Positions 1-8,684 of a stretch of DNA of 64,000 nt are shown here, piece by piece. Under the pieces are notes generated by a model. It had not been told where the DNA came from. It worked only from the letters and a program-made list of their open reading frames with translations, and made no database searches. The translations under genes and the position numbers were made by a program. The DNA comes from Pseudonocardia sp. (lineage in GTDB: Bacteria > Actinomycetota > Actinomycetes > Mycobacteriales > Pseudonocardiaceae). Numbering within the stretch: the first letter of the stretch is position 1; each line of letters starts with the position of its first letter. The DNA lies in NCBI GenBank assembly GCA_019244295.1, contig JAFASX010000046.1, positions 1 through 64,000 on the forward strand, read 5' to 3'.

Positions 1-176
1 ACGGCTTCGACCGGATGATGTGCGGCCAGCCCAGCCACCGCACCGACGATCGCCGATTCGAGCGCTTCGTCTCCCGCCGGGGTAGCCGCCCTGACGGTAT
101 CCAGTACGACACCGTCAGGATCGACCACGCCGGCGCGCACACTGGTACCGCCCACATCGACTCCGACGGTCAGCAT
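1..176 (-). CDS. ROK-family sugar kinase, N-terminal part (runs off left edge)
   Basis: Read on the minus strand from an ATG at 176, the first 58 codons are open to the window edge. The N-terminus reads MLTVGVDVGGTSVRAGVVD, which is the phosphate-1 DxGGT nucleotide-binding loop typical of ROK glucokinases and related sugar kinases. The remainder of the protein is outside the window, so substrate (glucose or another hexose) cannot be decided. In several actinobacteria a glucokinase lies near the same SRPBCC/fadD/pimB' neighbourhood, which agrees with a kinase role here. Confidence 0.75.
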   Translation of the reverse strand, partial: MLTVGVDVGGTSVRAGVVDPDGVVLDTVRAATPAGDEALESAIVGAVAGLAAHHPVEA

Positions 177-242
177 CGTTCGGGCCTGGTGTGCCCTCCG
201 CTCCGGCCGGACGATCGGCGAGGCGAGGATACCCCGCGGCCG

Positions 243-698
243 TCAGCCGCTAACGGAGCGCTCGACACGGCGCTTGAGCTCCTTCAACGCCTGGTCAATG
301 ATGATTTTTTCGGCTTTCCGCCGCAACATACCGATCATCGGGATCGCGAGTTCGACGCTGAGCGTGTAGGTGACCAGCGTGGACGCCGGCTCCCCGCTCG
401 TCGGCGCCAAGACGTACGAACCGCGCTGCGCCTTCTGGATCTGGCCCTTGACCAGCCGCCAGCTGACCGCGAGTCCGTCCGGCGCCCAGTCGTAAGCCAG
501 CGTATAGGTGTCCTTGAACGCTCCGGCGTCCAGCCCGAAGCTGACTTCCGCCGCCCGGCCATCCGGGCCCTCGGCCAGCACCTCGACGGTCTTGACCGCC
601 CCGGCCCACTCAGGATAGCCAGGAAAGTCCGCGATCACCCCCATGATCCGCTCCGGCGCAGCGGCAATGGAGATCGACTGAGTGGTCTGGTCTGCCAT
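243..698 (-). CDS. SRPBCC / polyketide-cyclase-like lipid-binding protein
   Basis: A 151-residue protein starting ATG at 698. It has the START-like pattern of a small SRPBCC protein: an N-terminal strand (QTTQSISIAAAPERIMGVIADF), a YPEWAGAVK stretch, and a C-terminal amphipathic helix (LRRKAEKIIIDQALKELKRRV) that closes the hydrophobic cavity. Length fits the family. Mycobacteria carry a similar SRPBCC gene close to fadD15 and pimB', so the position is conserved. Such proteins bind hydrophobic ligands, but the ligand is unknown. The gene lies 66 bp downstream of the kinase start and reads in the same direction. Confidence 0.8.
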   Translation of the reverse strand: MADQTTQSISIAAAPERIMGVIADFPGYPEWAGAVKTVEVLAEGPDGRAAEVSFGLDAGAFKDTYTLAYDWAPDGLAVSWRLVKGQIQKAQRGSYVLAPTSGEPASTLVTYTLSVELAIPMIGMLRRKAEKIIIDQALKELKRRVERSVSG

Positions 699-735
699 GT
701 CGGCACACGCTACCGGCGACTATCCCGCCGCTCGC

Positions 736-1524
736 TCACCAGGTGAGCACGAAGGGACGCTCGGTTCGGCGGAAGTACCCGACGTTGACGCATTCGGTGG
801 CCCGAACCCTCGCCCTTGCCGCCAGCGGCTGGTGGACGTGCCCGAACAACGCGGTGCGGGGACGGTCACGCTCGATGAGGGCCAACAGTGCTCGGCTACC
901 GACTTCAGCACGGCGCGAGCGAATGTCATACACCAACTCGGGTACCGAGGGCGGTACGTGACTGCACAGCACGTCGACCCGATCCAAAGCAGCGCAGGCC
1001 CGGTCGAACTCATCCTCTGGCCGGATATAGGGCCGCCAAGGACCGCCTCGGACGGTCTTGATCCAGGATGGCATGGGCAGTCCCCCGACAAAACCGAAGC
1101 GCAGACCACCTATCTCGGTGACAGCGCCGTCGAGCATCCGAAGCCCGTCCGAAAGGAACTCCGGCCACAGGTGGGGCAGATCCACGTTGCCCGGGGTAAG
1201 GAAGCACGGCACCGGCAGCGCGGCGAACAGCCGTCGGTATTGCGCGCGAACCGCATCTTCCAGCGTGCCTCGCGGGTCAGCCAATGTGGCCCACAGAGAT
1301 CGTGAATAGTGGGCCAGCTCGCCAGGTTGGCCGCAGCTTCGCAGCTTGGCAAAGCGAGCGACCACGTCCGGACCGAAGACCTGGCCGAGGATGCCGGCTC
1401 GGTAATCGTCATAGTCCACGAAGTCGACCAAGTCTCCTAGCACGAGCAACGCGTCAGCGCCCACACCGGCCCTGGCCAACGCACTACAGTTGCCGTGCAC
1501 GTCGGAAACCACGTGAACCCGCAC
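736..1524 (-). CDS. Calcineurin-like metallophosphoesterase
   Basis: The protein carries the metallophosphoesterase signature set in order: DVHGN near the N-terminus, LGDLVDF about 25 residues later, GNVD in the middle, CSHVPPS, and a C-terminal FGHVHQP. These supply the Asp/His/Asn ligands of a dinuclear metal site. The reading frame is open up to 1554, but the first strand VRVHVVSDVHG starts at a GTG at 1524, which is the start chosen here; an upstream start would add ten residues with no family match. Substrate is unknown; homologues act on phosphomono- or diesters. It sits between two SRPBCC genes on the same strand. Confidence 0.82.
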   Translation of the reverse strand: MRVHVVSDVHGNCSALARAGVGADALLVLGDLVDFVDYDDYRAGILGQVFGPDVVARFAKLRSCGQPGELAHYSRSLWATLADPRGTLEDAVRAQYRRLFAALPVPCFLTPGNVDLPHLWPEFLSDGLRMLDGAVTEIGGLRFGFVGGLPMPSWIKTVRGGPWRPYIRPEDEFDRACAALDRVDVLCSHVPPSVPELVYDIRSRRAEVGSRALLALIERDRPRTALFGHVHQPLAARARVRATECVNVGYFRRTERPFVLTW

Positions 1525-1557
1525 ACACGCAACGTACGTGCCCGGCCGCCGCACCGC

Positions 1558-1983
1558 TCACCGTTCATGCTTGTCGAGCTTGTCGAAGGCTACCGGCGGT
1601 TCACCCGGGGGTCGGCCTTCCTCGAGCTTGTCCTTCAGCCCTAGCGCGATCGCTTTGGCTTCGCGTTGCCGGCGGGCAGCCTCTGATTGAGCCCTCCGCC
1701 GTGACAACCGATTCGGCAGGCCGCCCGGCCCCCCTGGCGGGTCGGCGCGGAGGTAATAGTGCAGCACGGTGCCATCCAGTACAGCTTCGAGCCAGATCTC
1801 CATGCTGCCGACCAACGCGCCATTGACCGTCCACCGGAAGCCCTGGTCACCTCGGTTGGCAAACACCTGAAGCCTCAGGTCCGGCCAGTATTTCCGCCAA
1901 CTGGCGGGATCGGCGAACTCGGCCGCGACACGACTGGGTGGGACGGTGATGAAGATCTCGTCGATCACGTCGATCTGAGCCAT
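1558..1983 (-). CDS. SRPBCC family protein, charged C-terminus
   Basis: A 141-residue protein starting ATG at 1983. Residues 1-90 follow a START/polyketide-cyclase pattern (IDEIFITVPPSRVAAEFADP at the N-terminus, then WRKYWPDLRLQVF and a GSMEIWLEAVLDG strand). The last 50 residues are basic and helical (RRRAQSEAARRQREAKAIALG) and end in a charged tail. In mycobacteria and Streptomyces a similar protein is encoded next to and divergent from the FadD15-type ligase, as here. Ligand and role are unknown. It is divergent from the acyl-CoA ligase with 135 bp between the starts. Confidence 0.75.
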   Translation of the reverse strand: MAQIDVIDEIFITVPPSRVAAEFADPASWRKYWPDLRLQVFANRGDQGFRWTVNGALVGSMEIWLEAVLDGTVLHYYLRADPPGGPGGLPNRLSRRRAQSEAARRQREAKAIALGLKDKLEEGRPPGEPPVAFDKLDKHER

Positions 1984-2118
1984 GCTTCGCCTCTCAGCTT
2001 CTCAGCCGTGTCCCCGTCCCAGCCGTGCCCGAGCCCCCACGCGCACTGTCTACTTCACTGGATATCGAGGTAGGTTGACCAAAGCTGGGCCGGACGAGGG
2101 CGGAAGTGAGCGACACAG

Positions 2119-3948
2119 ATGCGTGAGTACATCGTGCCCGCGATCAGCTCGGTGGGTGCTGAGGAGAGCTTGTCAGACGCGGTCTACGACAACGCCGAGC
2201 GGTTCCCGAACTCAGTGAGCTTTCGGCGCAAGGTCGACGGTTGTTGGGTGGAGGTCACCGCCCAGCAGTTCGCCGAACAGGTCACCGCCGTGGCTCGAGG
2301 CTTGATCGCCGGTGGGGTGGCCCTGGGCGACCGGGTGGCCATATTGTCTCGAACCCGATTCGAGTGGACGCTCATCGATTACGCGATCTCGGCGGTCGGC
2401 GCGACAACGGTGCCGATCTACCAGACGTCGTCGGCAACCCAGATTGCCTGGATTCTTTCCGATTCCGGGGCGGTCGCGATCGCTTTGGAGTCCGACGAGC
2501 ATTACGTCCTGGTGAACCAACTGCGTGCGCAGCTGCCAGAGCTGCGTCACGTGTGGCAGATCGAGCCATCTGATGGCACAACGAACACGGCGGTTGACCA
2601 CCTCGTCGCGGCCGGAGCGGCAATCCCTGAGTCGGAGGTGGCCAAGCGCCGAGCCGAGGTACGCGTCGACGACCTTGCCACGCTGATCTACACGTCGGGC
2701 ACCACTGGGCGTCCAAAGGGCTGCGAGCTGACCCACCGGTGCCTGCTCACCGAGCTGAGGACGGCCACCCAGGTCTTCCCCAACCTGATGTCCGAAGAGG
2801 GCTCGTTACTGTTGTTCCTGCCGCTGGCACACGTGCTAGCAAAGATCATCCAGTGCGGTGGGGTATACACCCGTACCACGATCGGCCACGTACCGCACAC
2901 GTCCAACCTGCTCGCCGACCTGGCCGCATTCCGCCCCACGTTCATCCTCTCGGTACCCAGAGTGTTCGAGAAGATGTACGCCAGCGCCGCGCAGCGAGCC
3001 CACAACGGCGGCAAGGGGCGGCTGTTCGACACGGCGGCCGAGATCGCCGAGCAATGGAGCCGCGCCCAGCCCTCGCCTGGCTTCTTCCTGCGGGCCAAAC
3101 ACGCGGTGTTCGATGCGCTCGTTTACGCCAAGCTGAGAGCCGCTCTCGGCGCCCGATGTACCGCGGCGGTGTCCGGCGGCGCGCCGCTGGGCGAGCGGCT
3201 CGGGCATTTCTTCCGAGGAATTGGTTTGCCCGTGTACGAGGGCTACGGACTGACCGAGACCAGTGGCGCGGCTACCGTCAATACCCCCGACGCACAGCGC
3301 ATCGGCACGGTCGGGCGGCCGCTGGCTGGCGCCAGCGTGCGGATCGCCGACGACGGTGAGGTGCTGTTGCGCGGCGATGTCGTCTTTCGTGGCTACTGGC
3401 GCGACCCGGACGCGACCAGAGAAGCCACGACGGATGGCTGGTTCCACACTGGCGACATCGGCCAGCTTGATGACGCCGGATACCTGCGCATCACCGGCCG
3501 CAAGAAGGAATTGATCGTCACCGCCGGTGGGAAGAACGTGGCTCCGGCCCCACTGGAAGACCGGCTGCGGGCGCACCCATTGATCAGCCAGTGCATGGTC
3601 GTCGGGGACGGGCGGCCATTCGTCGCCGCGCTGATCACGCTTGACCCGGACACACTACCCGCGTGGCGCGCGCAACATGGTCGGTCGCCAACGGCCAACC
3701 CAGCCAACGCCGCTGATCTGGTCAACGACCCCGAGCTGCTGGCTGAGCTGGACCGTGCGGTGCGAGAGGCCAACACAGCCGTCTCCCAGGCCGAAGGAAT
3801 CAAGAAGTTCCGGGTGCTGCCGGTGGACTTCACCGAAGCCGGCGGCGAGTTGACCCCGACCCTCAAGCTCAAGCGCAATGTGGTCGTCAAGGCGTACGCC
3901 GACGACATCGCCGCGCTTTACCACAAGCCAGCCGGCGGCCTCGAATAA
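2119..3948 (+). CDS. fadD15: Long-chain fatty-acid--CoA ligase, FadD15 type
   Basis: A 609-residue AMP-forming ligase, the usual length for the family. The P-loop-like motif YTSGTTGRPKG is near residue 195, the core YEGYGLTETSGAA near 375, and the motif GWFHTGDIG plus GRKKELIVTAGGKNVAP lie in the C-terminal part. It activates fatty acids to acyl-AMP and then acyl-CoA in the cytoplasm. The start ATG at 2119 follows a purine-rich stretch and precedes MREYIVPAISSVGAEESLSD, typical of this subgroup. It converges with, and overlaps by 31 bp, the PimB'-like gene, the same pairing seen in mycobacteria, which supports the FadD15 assignment. Confidence 0.88.
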   Translation: MREYIVPAISSVGAEESLSDAVYDNAERFPNSVSFRRKVDGCWVEVTAQQFAEQVTAVARGLIAGGVALGDRVAILSRTRFEWTLIDYAISAVGATTVPIYQTSSATQIAWILSDSGAVAIALESDEHYVLVNQLRAQLPELRHVWQIEPSDGTTNTAVDHLVAAGAAIPESEVAKRRAEVRVDDLATLIYTSGTTGRPKGCELTHRCLLTELRTATQVFPNLMSEEGSLLLFLPLAHVLAKIIQCGGVYTRTTIGHVPHTSNLLADLAAFRPTFILSVPRVFEKMYASAAQRAHNGGKGRLFDTAAEIAEQWSRAQPSPGFFLRAKHAVFDALVYAKLRAALGARCTAAVSGGAPLGERLGHFFRGIGLPVYEGYGLTETSGAATVNTPDAQRIGTVGRPLAGASVRIADDGEVLLRGDVVFRGYWRDPDATREATTDGWFHTGDIGQLDDAGYLRITGRKKELIVTAGGKNVAPAPLEDRLRAHPLISQCMVVGDGRPFVAALITLDPDTLPAWRAQHGRSPTANPANAADLVNDPELLAELDRAVREANTAVSQAEGIKKFRVLPVDFTEAGGELTPTLKLKRNVVVKAYADDIAALYHKPAGGLE

Positions 3949-5084
3949 CTGTGAGCCGGACTGGTACCGAGAAATATGGCGAGCCGGCGCGCCGAACCGG
4001 TCCACTGCCAGTCACCGATCACCCAGCGGCGCCCAGCGGCACCCATGGCGCTCGCGCGGGCGGGGTCCAACAACAGTTCGGCGAGGGTGCGAGCGAGCCA
4101 AGGCACATCCCGACCGTCGACCACCTCGCCGGTCTCACCTGGACGAACCGCTTCTGGAGCGCCGCCCGACCGGCCGGCGACCACCGGCACGCCGCACGCG
4201 GCGGCCTCCAGCAGAACGATCCCCAGACCCTCGACGTCCATGCCACCGCCTCGGGTCCGGCAGGGCAACGCGAACACGTCCCCGACCGCATGGTGGGCCG
4301 GCAGCTCGTTCCACCGCACTGGGCCGGTGAACACTACATGCCGGCTGACCCCGTGCTCGGCTGCCAGCCGGCGCAACCGATCGGCTCCAGGGCCGTCGCC
4401 GACCAACAACAGCGCCGCGCCGGGCACCCTGCGGCGCAGTGCCGGCAGCGCCGCGATCAATGCATCTTGGCCTTTGCGCGCCACCATCCGTCCCACGCAG
4501 GTGACCACCGGGCGATCGCCCAGCCGGTAACGCGTCCGCAATTCCGATCGCGCGGCCGGATCGGGTCGGAAATGGTCTGTGTTGATCCCGGGCGGCAGAT
4601 GTTCCAAAGCCGTCCTGGGTCCGAACGCGGCGGACAACCGACGCCGCGTATATCGGGAAACGTACGTGACGACATCGGAAGCGGACCCGATCCGCCGCAG
4701 CGCATGACGGGCCACGGGCAGCATTGACCAGCCCACCTCGTGACCGTGTGTGCTTGCTATCACACGTTCAATGCCAGCGTGGCGGCGCAGCCAAGGAGCA
4801 AGCGACGCCAGCGGGGCGGCCGCGCCGAACCAGACAGTCTGGCAGCGGTACCGGCGTGTGAGCTCAGCCGCGCGGCGGGCCACCGATGGCACCGGCAGCA
4901 TGAGCGAATCGGGATGCCGATAGACAGGGTAGTCGGCCGCGGCATCGAACCTCGCGGCGCCCGGCCAGGCCGGAGCGTAAACCACCATCTCTCCGGCTGG
5001 GAGCCGACCGGCCAGTTCGGCAAGATAACTTTGGATGCCTCCGGCTCGGGGCGGGAAATCATTAGTTACCAGCAGTGTCGGCAT
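3918..5084 (-). CDS. pimB: GT4 glycosyltransferase, PimB'-type mannosyltransferase
   Basis: A 388-residue retaining GT-B enzyme. Visible motifs are GGIQSYLAEL (residues 15-24), the acceptor-side THGHE (112-116), the donor-binding GRMVARKG (198-205, with R199 and K204), and the EX7E pair E285/E293 followed by AACGVPVVAGRSGG. In mycobacteria the homologue next to fadD15 adds the second mannose to phosphatidylinositol monomannoside, using GDP-mannose at the inner membrane face. The same neighbours (fadD15, NlpC/P60) are present here, so this role is likely. Its 3' end overlaps fadD15 on the other strand. Confidence 0.85.
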   Translation of the reverse strand: MPTLLVTNDFPPRAGGIQSYLAELAGRLPAGEMVVYAPAWPGAARFDAAADYPVYRHPDSLMLPVPSVARRAAELTRRYRCQTVWFGAAAPLASLAPWLRRHAGIERVIASTHGHEVGWSMLPVARHALRRIGSASDVVTYVSRYTRRRLSAAFGPRTALEHLPPGINTDHFRPDPAARSELRTRYRLGDRPVVTCVGRMVARKGQDALIAALPALRRRVPGAALLLVGDGPGADRLRRLAAEHGVSRHVVFTGPVRWNELPAHHAVGDVFALPCRTRGGGMDVEGLGIVLLEAAACGVPVVAGRSGGAPEAVRPGETGEVVDGRDVPWLARTLAELLLDPARASAMGAAGRRWVIGDWQWTGSARRLAIFLGTSPAHSYSRPPAGLW

Positions 5085-5143
5085 TTGCGGATAAGGCTAG
5101 CTGTCGTCTTGTCAGGCTCTCCTGGCCGGGTGGAGACGCACAG

Positions 5144-5174
5144 CGGCGGCCGGTGAGGGTGCGCCCGGCCGCCG
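5144..5174 (-). terminator. GC-rich hairpin between the NlpC/P60 gene and pimB'
   Basis: A perfect 10-bp stem (CGGCGGCCGG at 5144-5153 with its complement at 5165-5174) and an 11-nt loop lie 23 bp beyond the stop of the NlpC/P60 gene. There is no U-tract, so it may slow or end transcription in the actinobacterial manner, or protect an mRNA 3' end. Termination is an inference. Confidence 0.4.
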
Positions 5175-5196
5175 CCGGCTGAAGGGGAGCGGAGGC

Positions 5197-6243
5197 TTAC
5201 AGTCGTCGTGCGCTGTGGTAATCCATCCGGTCCAGATCCGAGTAACGGACAAAATCTCCGGTCTGGACGGCGTTGAGCACCTTGCCATTGCCCGCGTAGA
5301 AACCGACATGGCTGACCGGCGTATAAAAGAAAACCATGTCGCCGGGTTGCAGATCAGATCGGGCTACCGGGCGACCGACCAACGACTGGGCGTCAGCCGA
5401 CCTTGGCAGGATGATACCGACCGCTTTGAAGGCCCAATACATGAGTCCGGAGCAATCAAAGGCGTTCGGCCCGGTGGCACCCCACATATATGGCATGCTG
5501 ATCCGGGTCATTGCCACTCGCAGCGCCATCGCGCCTTTGCTGTTGCCCAGCACCACGCCGACCGGCGCCCCAGTATCCCTCGTGCGAGCCGCGCGCTCGG
5601 CAGGGCTCAGCAGCCCGAGCAATTTCTCGGCTTGCTCGATGCGCGCATCAGCTTGCTTCTTGCGCATCCCGATCTCTTGGACGGATACGCGCGCTTCGTC
5701 GGCAACCCGCTGTGCGCGGGTAGCAGCGCTGTCAGCGTCGGCTTGCGCACGTGTGCTCACCGCAACCAGCTCTGCCATATGTTCGAGTACGGCCAGCTGA
5801 TCGGCGGTGAAAATGTCCAAGGTAGTCATCTGATCCAGGAAATCATTGGGCGAATCGCTCAGGACCAATGCGTGGAGCTGATCAAGCCGGCCCCCCTCAA
5901 GCGCATCAGCGGCCACCTGGTCAGCCTGGACCCGGAACCTGTCCTCGTTTGCGCGCGCTTCCAGCGCGGCCCGACGGGCGGACTCAACGGCGGCTTTCGC
6001 GCGCTGAGCCTCACCCTGCTTGGCCTCCATCCGATCCTGCGCGGCGTGCCACTGCTCAGTCAGCTGCTCTGCTTCATGCTGGGCGGCGGCGAGCCGCTTT
6101 GCCGAATCCGACGCACTCGGCGGAGTGGGCGGAGTGGGCGGATCGGCATACGCGGGACTGGCCAGAGTGACGGTAGTCACCATGGCTATAAGAATCACGG
6201 ACAGCGTGCCAAACGATGCAGGCATAAGCCCGCCAAGCACCAC
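5197..6243 (-). CDS. Secreted NlpC/P60 peptidoglycan hydrolase with coiled coil
   Basis: A 348-residue protein. Residues 1-33 form a signal peptide with a cleavage site after AYA. Residues 45-235 are an alanine-rich coiled coil of the kind found in RipA/RipC-type autolysins. The C-terminal NlpC/P60 domain has the catalytic Cys in DCSGL (about C264) and His in SHVGFY (about H312), with N324 in the third-residue position. Such enzymes cut the D-Glu-mDAP bond in peptidoglycan stems; the coiled coil probably blocks or positions the catalytic site. The GTG at 6243 is preceded by AGGAGG at good spacing; a second GTG follows directly. The gene precedes pimB' as in mycobacteria. Confidence 0.88.
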   Translation of the reverse strand: MVLGGLMPASFGTLSVILIAMVTTVTLASPAYADPPTPPTPPSASDSAKRLAAAQHEAEQLTEQWHAAQDRMEAKQGEAQRAKAAVESARRAALEARANEDRFRVQADQVAADALEGGRLDQLHALVLSDSPNDFLDQMTTLDIFTADQLAVLEHMAELVAVSTRAQADADSAATRAQRVADEARVSVQEIGMRKKQADARIEQAEKLLGLLSPAERAARTRDTGAPVGVVLGNSKGAMALRVAMTRISMPYMWGATGPNAFDCSGLMYWAFKAVGIILPRSADAQSLVGRPVARSDLQPGDMVFFYTPVSHVGFYAGNGKVLNAVQTGDFVRYSDLDRMDYHSARRL

Positions 6244-6504
6244 GATGCCGGCCTCCTGCCTCTATGCGTCCGCCGAAGCACGAGCGCGACTCGAAACCGG
6301 TGCGGGTCCGGCAAGGAGCCGCGCGGGCAACCACGGCAGCGACCTGGCGGCGCCATTCGGGGAGCGAGTGGCTGACTACCCGCAAGGCCTCGCAGAGGCT
6401 ACGGAGTAGGTCCACGCAGCGTCCAGGCACCCCCGTGACACCCGCGCCGTGATACTTCGACTCCCACTTGAGGTCACCAGCCATCGTTTTATCACAACGT
6501 TTCG
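6244..6504. other. Intergenic region upstream of the NlpC/P60 gene
   Basis: 261 bp between two minus-strand genes. An open frame on the minus strand from 6484 runs through it into the NlpC/P60 gene, but its composition (Arg/Ala/Cys/His mixture) and lack of a ribosome binding site argue against coding. In actinobacteria, genes of this hydrolase class often have long structured leaders, including c-di-AMP (ydaO) riboswitches. I looked for the conserved ydaO blocks by eye and could not establish them. Confidence 0.3.
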
Positions 6505-6783
6505 CTACCCAACGTCACTAAGACGCTGCCACACACCCGATGTAGGTGACACTTGCTGCGGCGCGGCCACGGCAAGTCGCAGCTTGGGGACCAGGCCATG
6601 CTCAGCTAACACATCGAGCGCACGGCGCTCCGGTGCGTCGAGCTGCAATGTTCGAGCGCCAGACGGACAACTTGGCTCTTCCCCGGCCTCAGCGACCGAT
6701 CCGGGCAAGCTGAGAAACACGCCGACCACACAATCCCGGCAGGCGTCTCCCCGGACCGCGCAACGTTCGCAATCAATGATCAT
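6505..6783 (-). CDS. Small conserved cysteine-rich actinobacterial protein
   Basis: A 92-residue protein whose ATG at 6783 is preceded by AGGAGG at ideal spacing, which supports translation. The N-terminus IIDCERCAVRGDACRDCVVG has four closely spaced cysteines that could bind a metal ion. It continues with a Leu/Ala-rich helix (LDAPERRALDVLAEHGLVPKL). I recognise the pattern (DC..CAVRGDAC.DCVV) as a conserved hypothetical family of actinobacteria, often next to NlpC/P60 genes, but know no function. A redox or zinc role is possible from the cysteines only. Confidence 0.78.
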   Translation of the reverse strand: MIIDCERCAVRGDACRDCVVGVFLSLPGSVAEAGEEPSCPSGARTLQLDAPERRALDVLAEHGLVPKLRLAVAAPQQVSPTSGVWQRLSDVG

Positions 6784-6890
6784 TTCGGCCTCCTGAGCCT
6801 CGTAGCGGTTCGCTGGCGCGCACGGTAGGCAAGACCCCCGACAATTTCGGTACGCGCCGCAGACCGGAGTCGCGCCACCGCCTATCCGCG

Positions 6891-8177
6891 CTATCCGTGC
6901 CCGAACAGCGCCAGCAGCACCGAGGACGGCACCGGATGCGCGCCATCACGGCGCGCCGCATCAGCCACCGCGCCGTCGGAACTGACGACAACCACCGATC
7001 GACCGAGCGGTTCGGCGACCACCAGCTCGCGAATCACGTCATCAGCGGCCACCCCAGCATCGCTGAACAGCACCCGCACACCTCGAGGACGCCGGTCCGG
7101 CCCAGCGAGCACAGCGGCACCATCGAAGACCACAGTCACCTCTACCCCGGTGCGCGCGGCCAATACGCCGAGCTGACCGATCAGCCGGCCTCGCTGGTCG
7201 AACAACGTCAGCGCTGGGTAGCCGGCCTTGCTCACGTTGTATCCGTCTACGATTACATGCACGTTCGGGAGCCCGAGCAGCCGGTCGAGTCCGGCTGGAT
7301 CAACGATCGAGGATCCTTGCGGCTCGCGAGCGCTCGTGCCCCCGACTAAGTCGGCGGGCCGAGGCCCACCGCGGTCGAGCGCGAGCTCACGGCGCAACCC
7401 GGTCACCGCCGAGCCCAGTGTCTCGATCAGCACCTCCAGCCGGGCCTCGTCAGCTCGGCGCGCCCGCTGGGCGCTCTCCCGGGCGCTATCCGCGGCTTCG
7501 GTCGCCCGCGCGGCCCGAGTCTGTTCCGCGTTGACACGTGCCTTCTCTCGGTCCCTGGCCGCCTCGGTGGCCGAAAGGCGCAGCTCAGCGGTCCTGCGTA
7601 GCTCGTCCAGTTCCCGCCGTGCCGCCTCAGCGGCATCCTCGGCCAGGCGCAACCGCATGCCTAGCGCACGTAACCGCCCGCGCAGTCTTTCTATTTCCCG
7701 CTCTCCAGCCGAGTTCGCTTCCCGAGCGGCGGCTCGCGCTTCGGTCAGCTCCGCGCGCATCCGCTCCAGTTCGGCGGTGAGCTTGTCCGCACGGGCCAAT
7801 GCGGCGTCGCGTTCACCACGTAGGGTCACATTGTCAACGCGCTGAGTGATCTCCGCGATCCGCTCGGCCGCGTCCGGGCGCTGGGCCAGCAATGCCTCGG
7901 CGGCAGCTGCCACCGGGTCGGCCTCCGGCGGGGCCAGTTCGCCGCGATGGGCTGACCACCAAGTCAATACGGCTGAACGGAACGCGGCCGATGCCGCCAA
8001 CTCGCCGAGCAACTGACCAACACCCACCCGAGCACGTTTACGCGGCGCGAACCGAGCCAGCGGCCGCAACGCGGCGGGCACGTCCGCGGGCGGGAGCGCG
8101 CCGACCGCGGCCGCCGCGATCTCGGCCAGCCGGACACGCAGCGGCGTGGGAAGCTCGGCCCACATCCGCTCAGTCAT
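6891..8177 (-). CDS. NYN-domain (PIN-like) RNA-associated protein with coiled coil
   Basis: A 428-residue protein. The N-terminal 120 residues are helical and alanine-rich, followed by a long Arg/Glu/Ala coiled coil (about residues 130-265). The C-terminal 130 residues form an NYN/YacP-like domain: VIVDGYNVSKAGYP, VTVVFDGAAV, VLFSDAGVAADDVI and VVVSSDGAVADAARRDGAH, with the conserved acidic residues of a PIN-like nuclease site. Members of this fold cut or bind structured RNA; the target here is unknown. ATG at 8177 gives MTERMWAELP. It is conserved in high-GC actinobacteria near this cell-wall gene cluster. Confidence 0.82.
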   Translation of the reverse strand: MTERMWAELPTPLRVRLAEIAAAAVGALPPADVPAALRPLARFAPRKRARVGVGQLLGELAASAAFRSAVLTWWSAHRGELAPPEADPVAAAAEALLAQRPDAAERIAEITQRVDNVTLRGERDAALARADKLTAELERMRAELTEARAAAREANSAGEREIERLRGRLRALGMRLRLAEDAAEAARRELDELRRTAELRLSATEAARDREKARVNAEQTRAARATEAADSARESAQRARRADEARLEVLIETLGSAVTGLRRELALDRGGPRPADLVGGTSAREPQGSSIVDPAGLDRLLGLPNVHVIVDGYNVSKAGYPALTLFDQRGRLIGQLGVLAARTGVEVTVVFDGAAVLAGPDRRPRGVRVLFSDAGVAADDVIRELVVAEPLGRSVVVVSSDGAVADAARRDGAHPVPSSVLLALFGHG

Positions 8178-8228
8178 CTATTCAGGGTAGGCGACCGATC
8201 GCAAGAATGCGCCGGAGCGATGCCAGAC

Positions 8229-8561
8229 CTACCCAGGCCCGAGCCCGGCCAGCACGCACTGTGGCCGAGTGAGCCGGGAAAGTTTGTCGTCCGACGCATA
8301 CGCGGATCTACACAATACGCGAGCCTTTTCGCCGCACTCATGTTCGATCGCGCCACCGGTCGAGCTGGCGATCATGACTGTAACGCAACCATTGCCTGAG
8401 CTGGATACGGTGTCTGGAGTAACAAGCAGGCAGGTAGTGGCGGCGATCATCAAGCTGATCGTCAACACGATAGCCCAGGTAATCCGCCGATCCGCTCCGC
8501 CGGTCGGCGAGTCTTGCTCACGATCCGCCGGCGGCCAGCTTCCGGGAGTGCTGGTACCCAT
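8229..8561 (-). CDS. Single-pass membrane protein, conserved hypothetical
   Basis: A 110-residue protein with a start ATG at 8561 preceded by GAGGTG at suitable spacing. It has a Pro/Asp-rich cytoplasmic N-terminus, one transmembrane helix (WAIVLTISLMIAATTCLLV, about residues 29-47), and an extracytoplasmic tail with conserved-looking cysteines (NGCVTV, HECGEKARVLC, PQCVLAG) that may form disulfides. The pattern NGCV..ASSTGGA..H.CG is one I associate with small Pseudonocardiaceae proteins of unknown role. It is divergent from amt across 224 bp. Confidence 0.6.
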   Translation of the reverse strand: MGTSTPGSWPPADREQDSPTGGADRRITWAIVLTISLMIAATTCLLVTPDTVSSSGNGCVTVMIASSTGGAIEHECGEKARVLCRSAYASDDKLSRLTRPQCVLAGLGPG

Positions 8562-8658
8562 TGCGCACCTCGCCGTCTACCCGAATAAGGTCACCGGGCA
8601 ACTTTGGCCTCATCAATATCTCAAGTGTCAAGTCTGAACCGGTTCATGATTCCTAATC

Positions 8659-8684
8659 GTTACTTGGCGAAACATTAACGAAAC
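8659..8684 (+). promoter_or_regulatory. Candidate GlnR box upstream of amt
   Basis: The sequence shows GTTAC at 8659-8663, GAAAC at 8669-8673 and GAAAC at 8680-8684, with 5- and 6-nt spacers in an unusually AT-rich stretch. GlnR of actinobacteria binds alternating GTnAC and GAAAC half-sites about 11 bp apart in front of amtB-glnK, so position and pattern both fit. A TATACG/TACGTT -10-like element follows at 8700-8707. Binding is inferred; the first spacing is one base shorter than the consensus. Confidence 0.5.

Noticed and set aside
5215..6375. 386-codon plus-strand frame opposite the NlpC/P60 gene
   Set aside because: Antisense of a gene with signal peptide, catalytic Cys and His.
6244..6504. 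ydaO (c-di-AMP) riboswitch before the NlpC/P60 gene
   Set aside because: Expected from the gene class, but I could not align the conserved helices by eye; a covariance-model search would decide.
8269..8637. 122-codon plus-strand frame upstream of amt
   Set aside because: It overlaps the minus-strand membrane protein, which has a ribosome binding site and a transmembrane helix.
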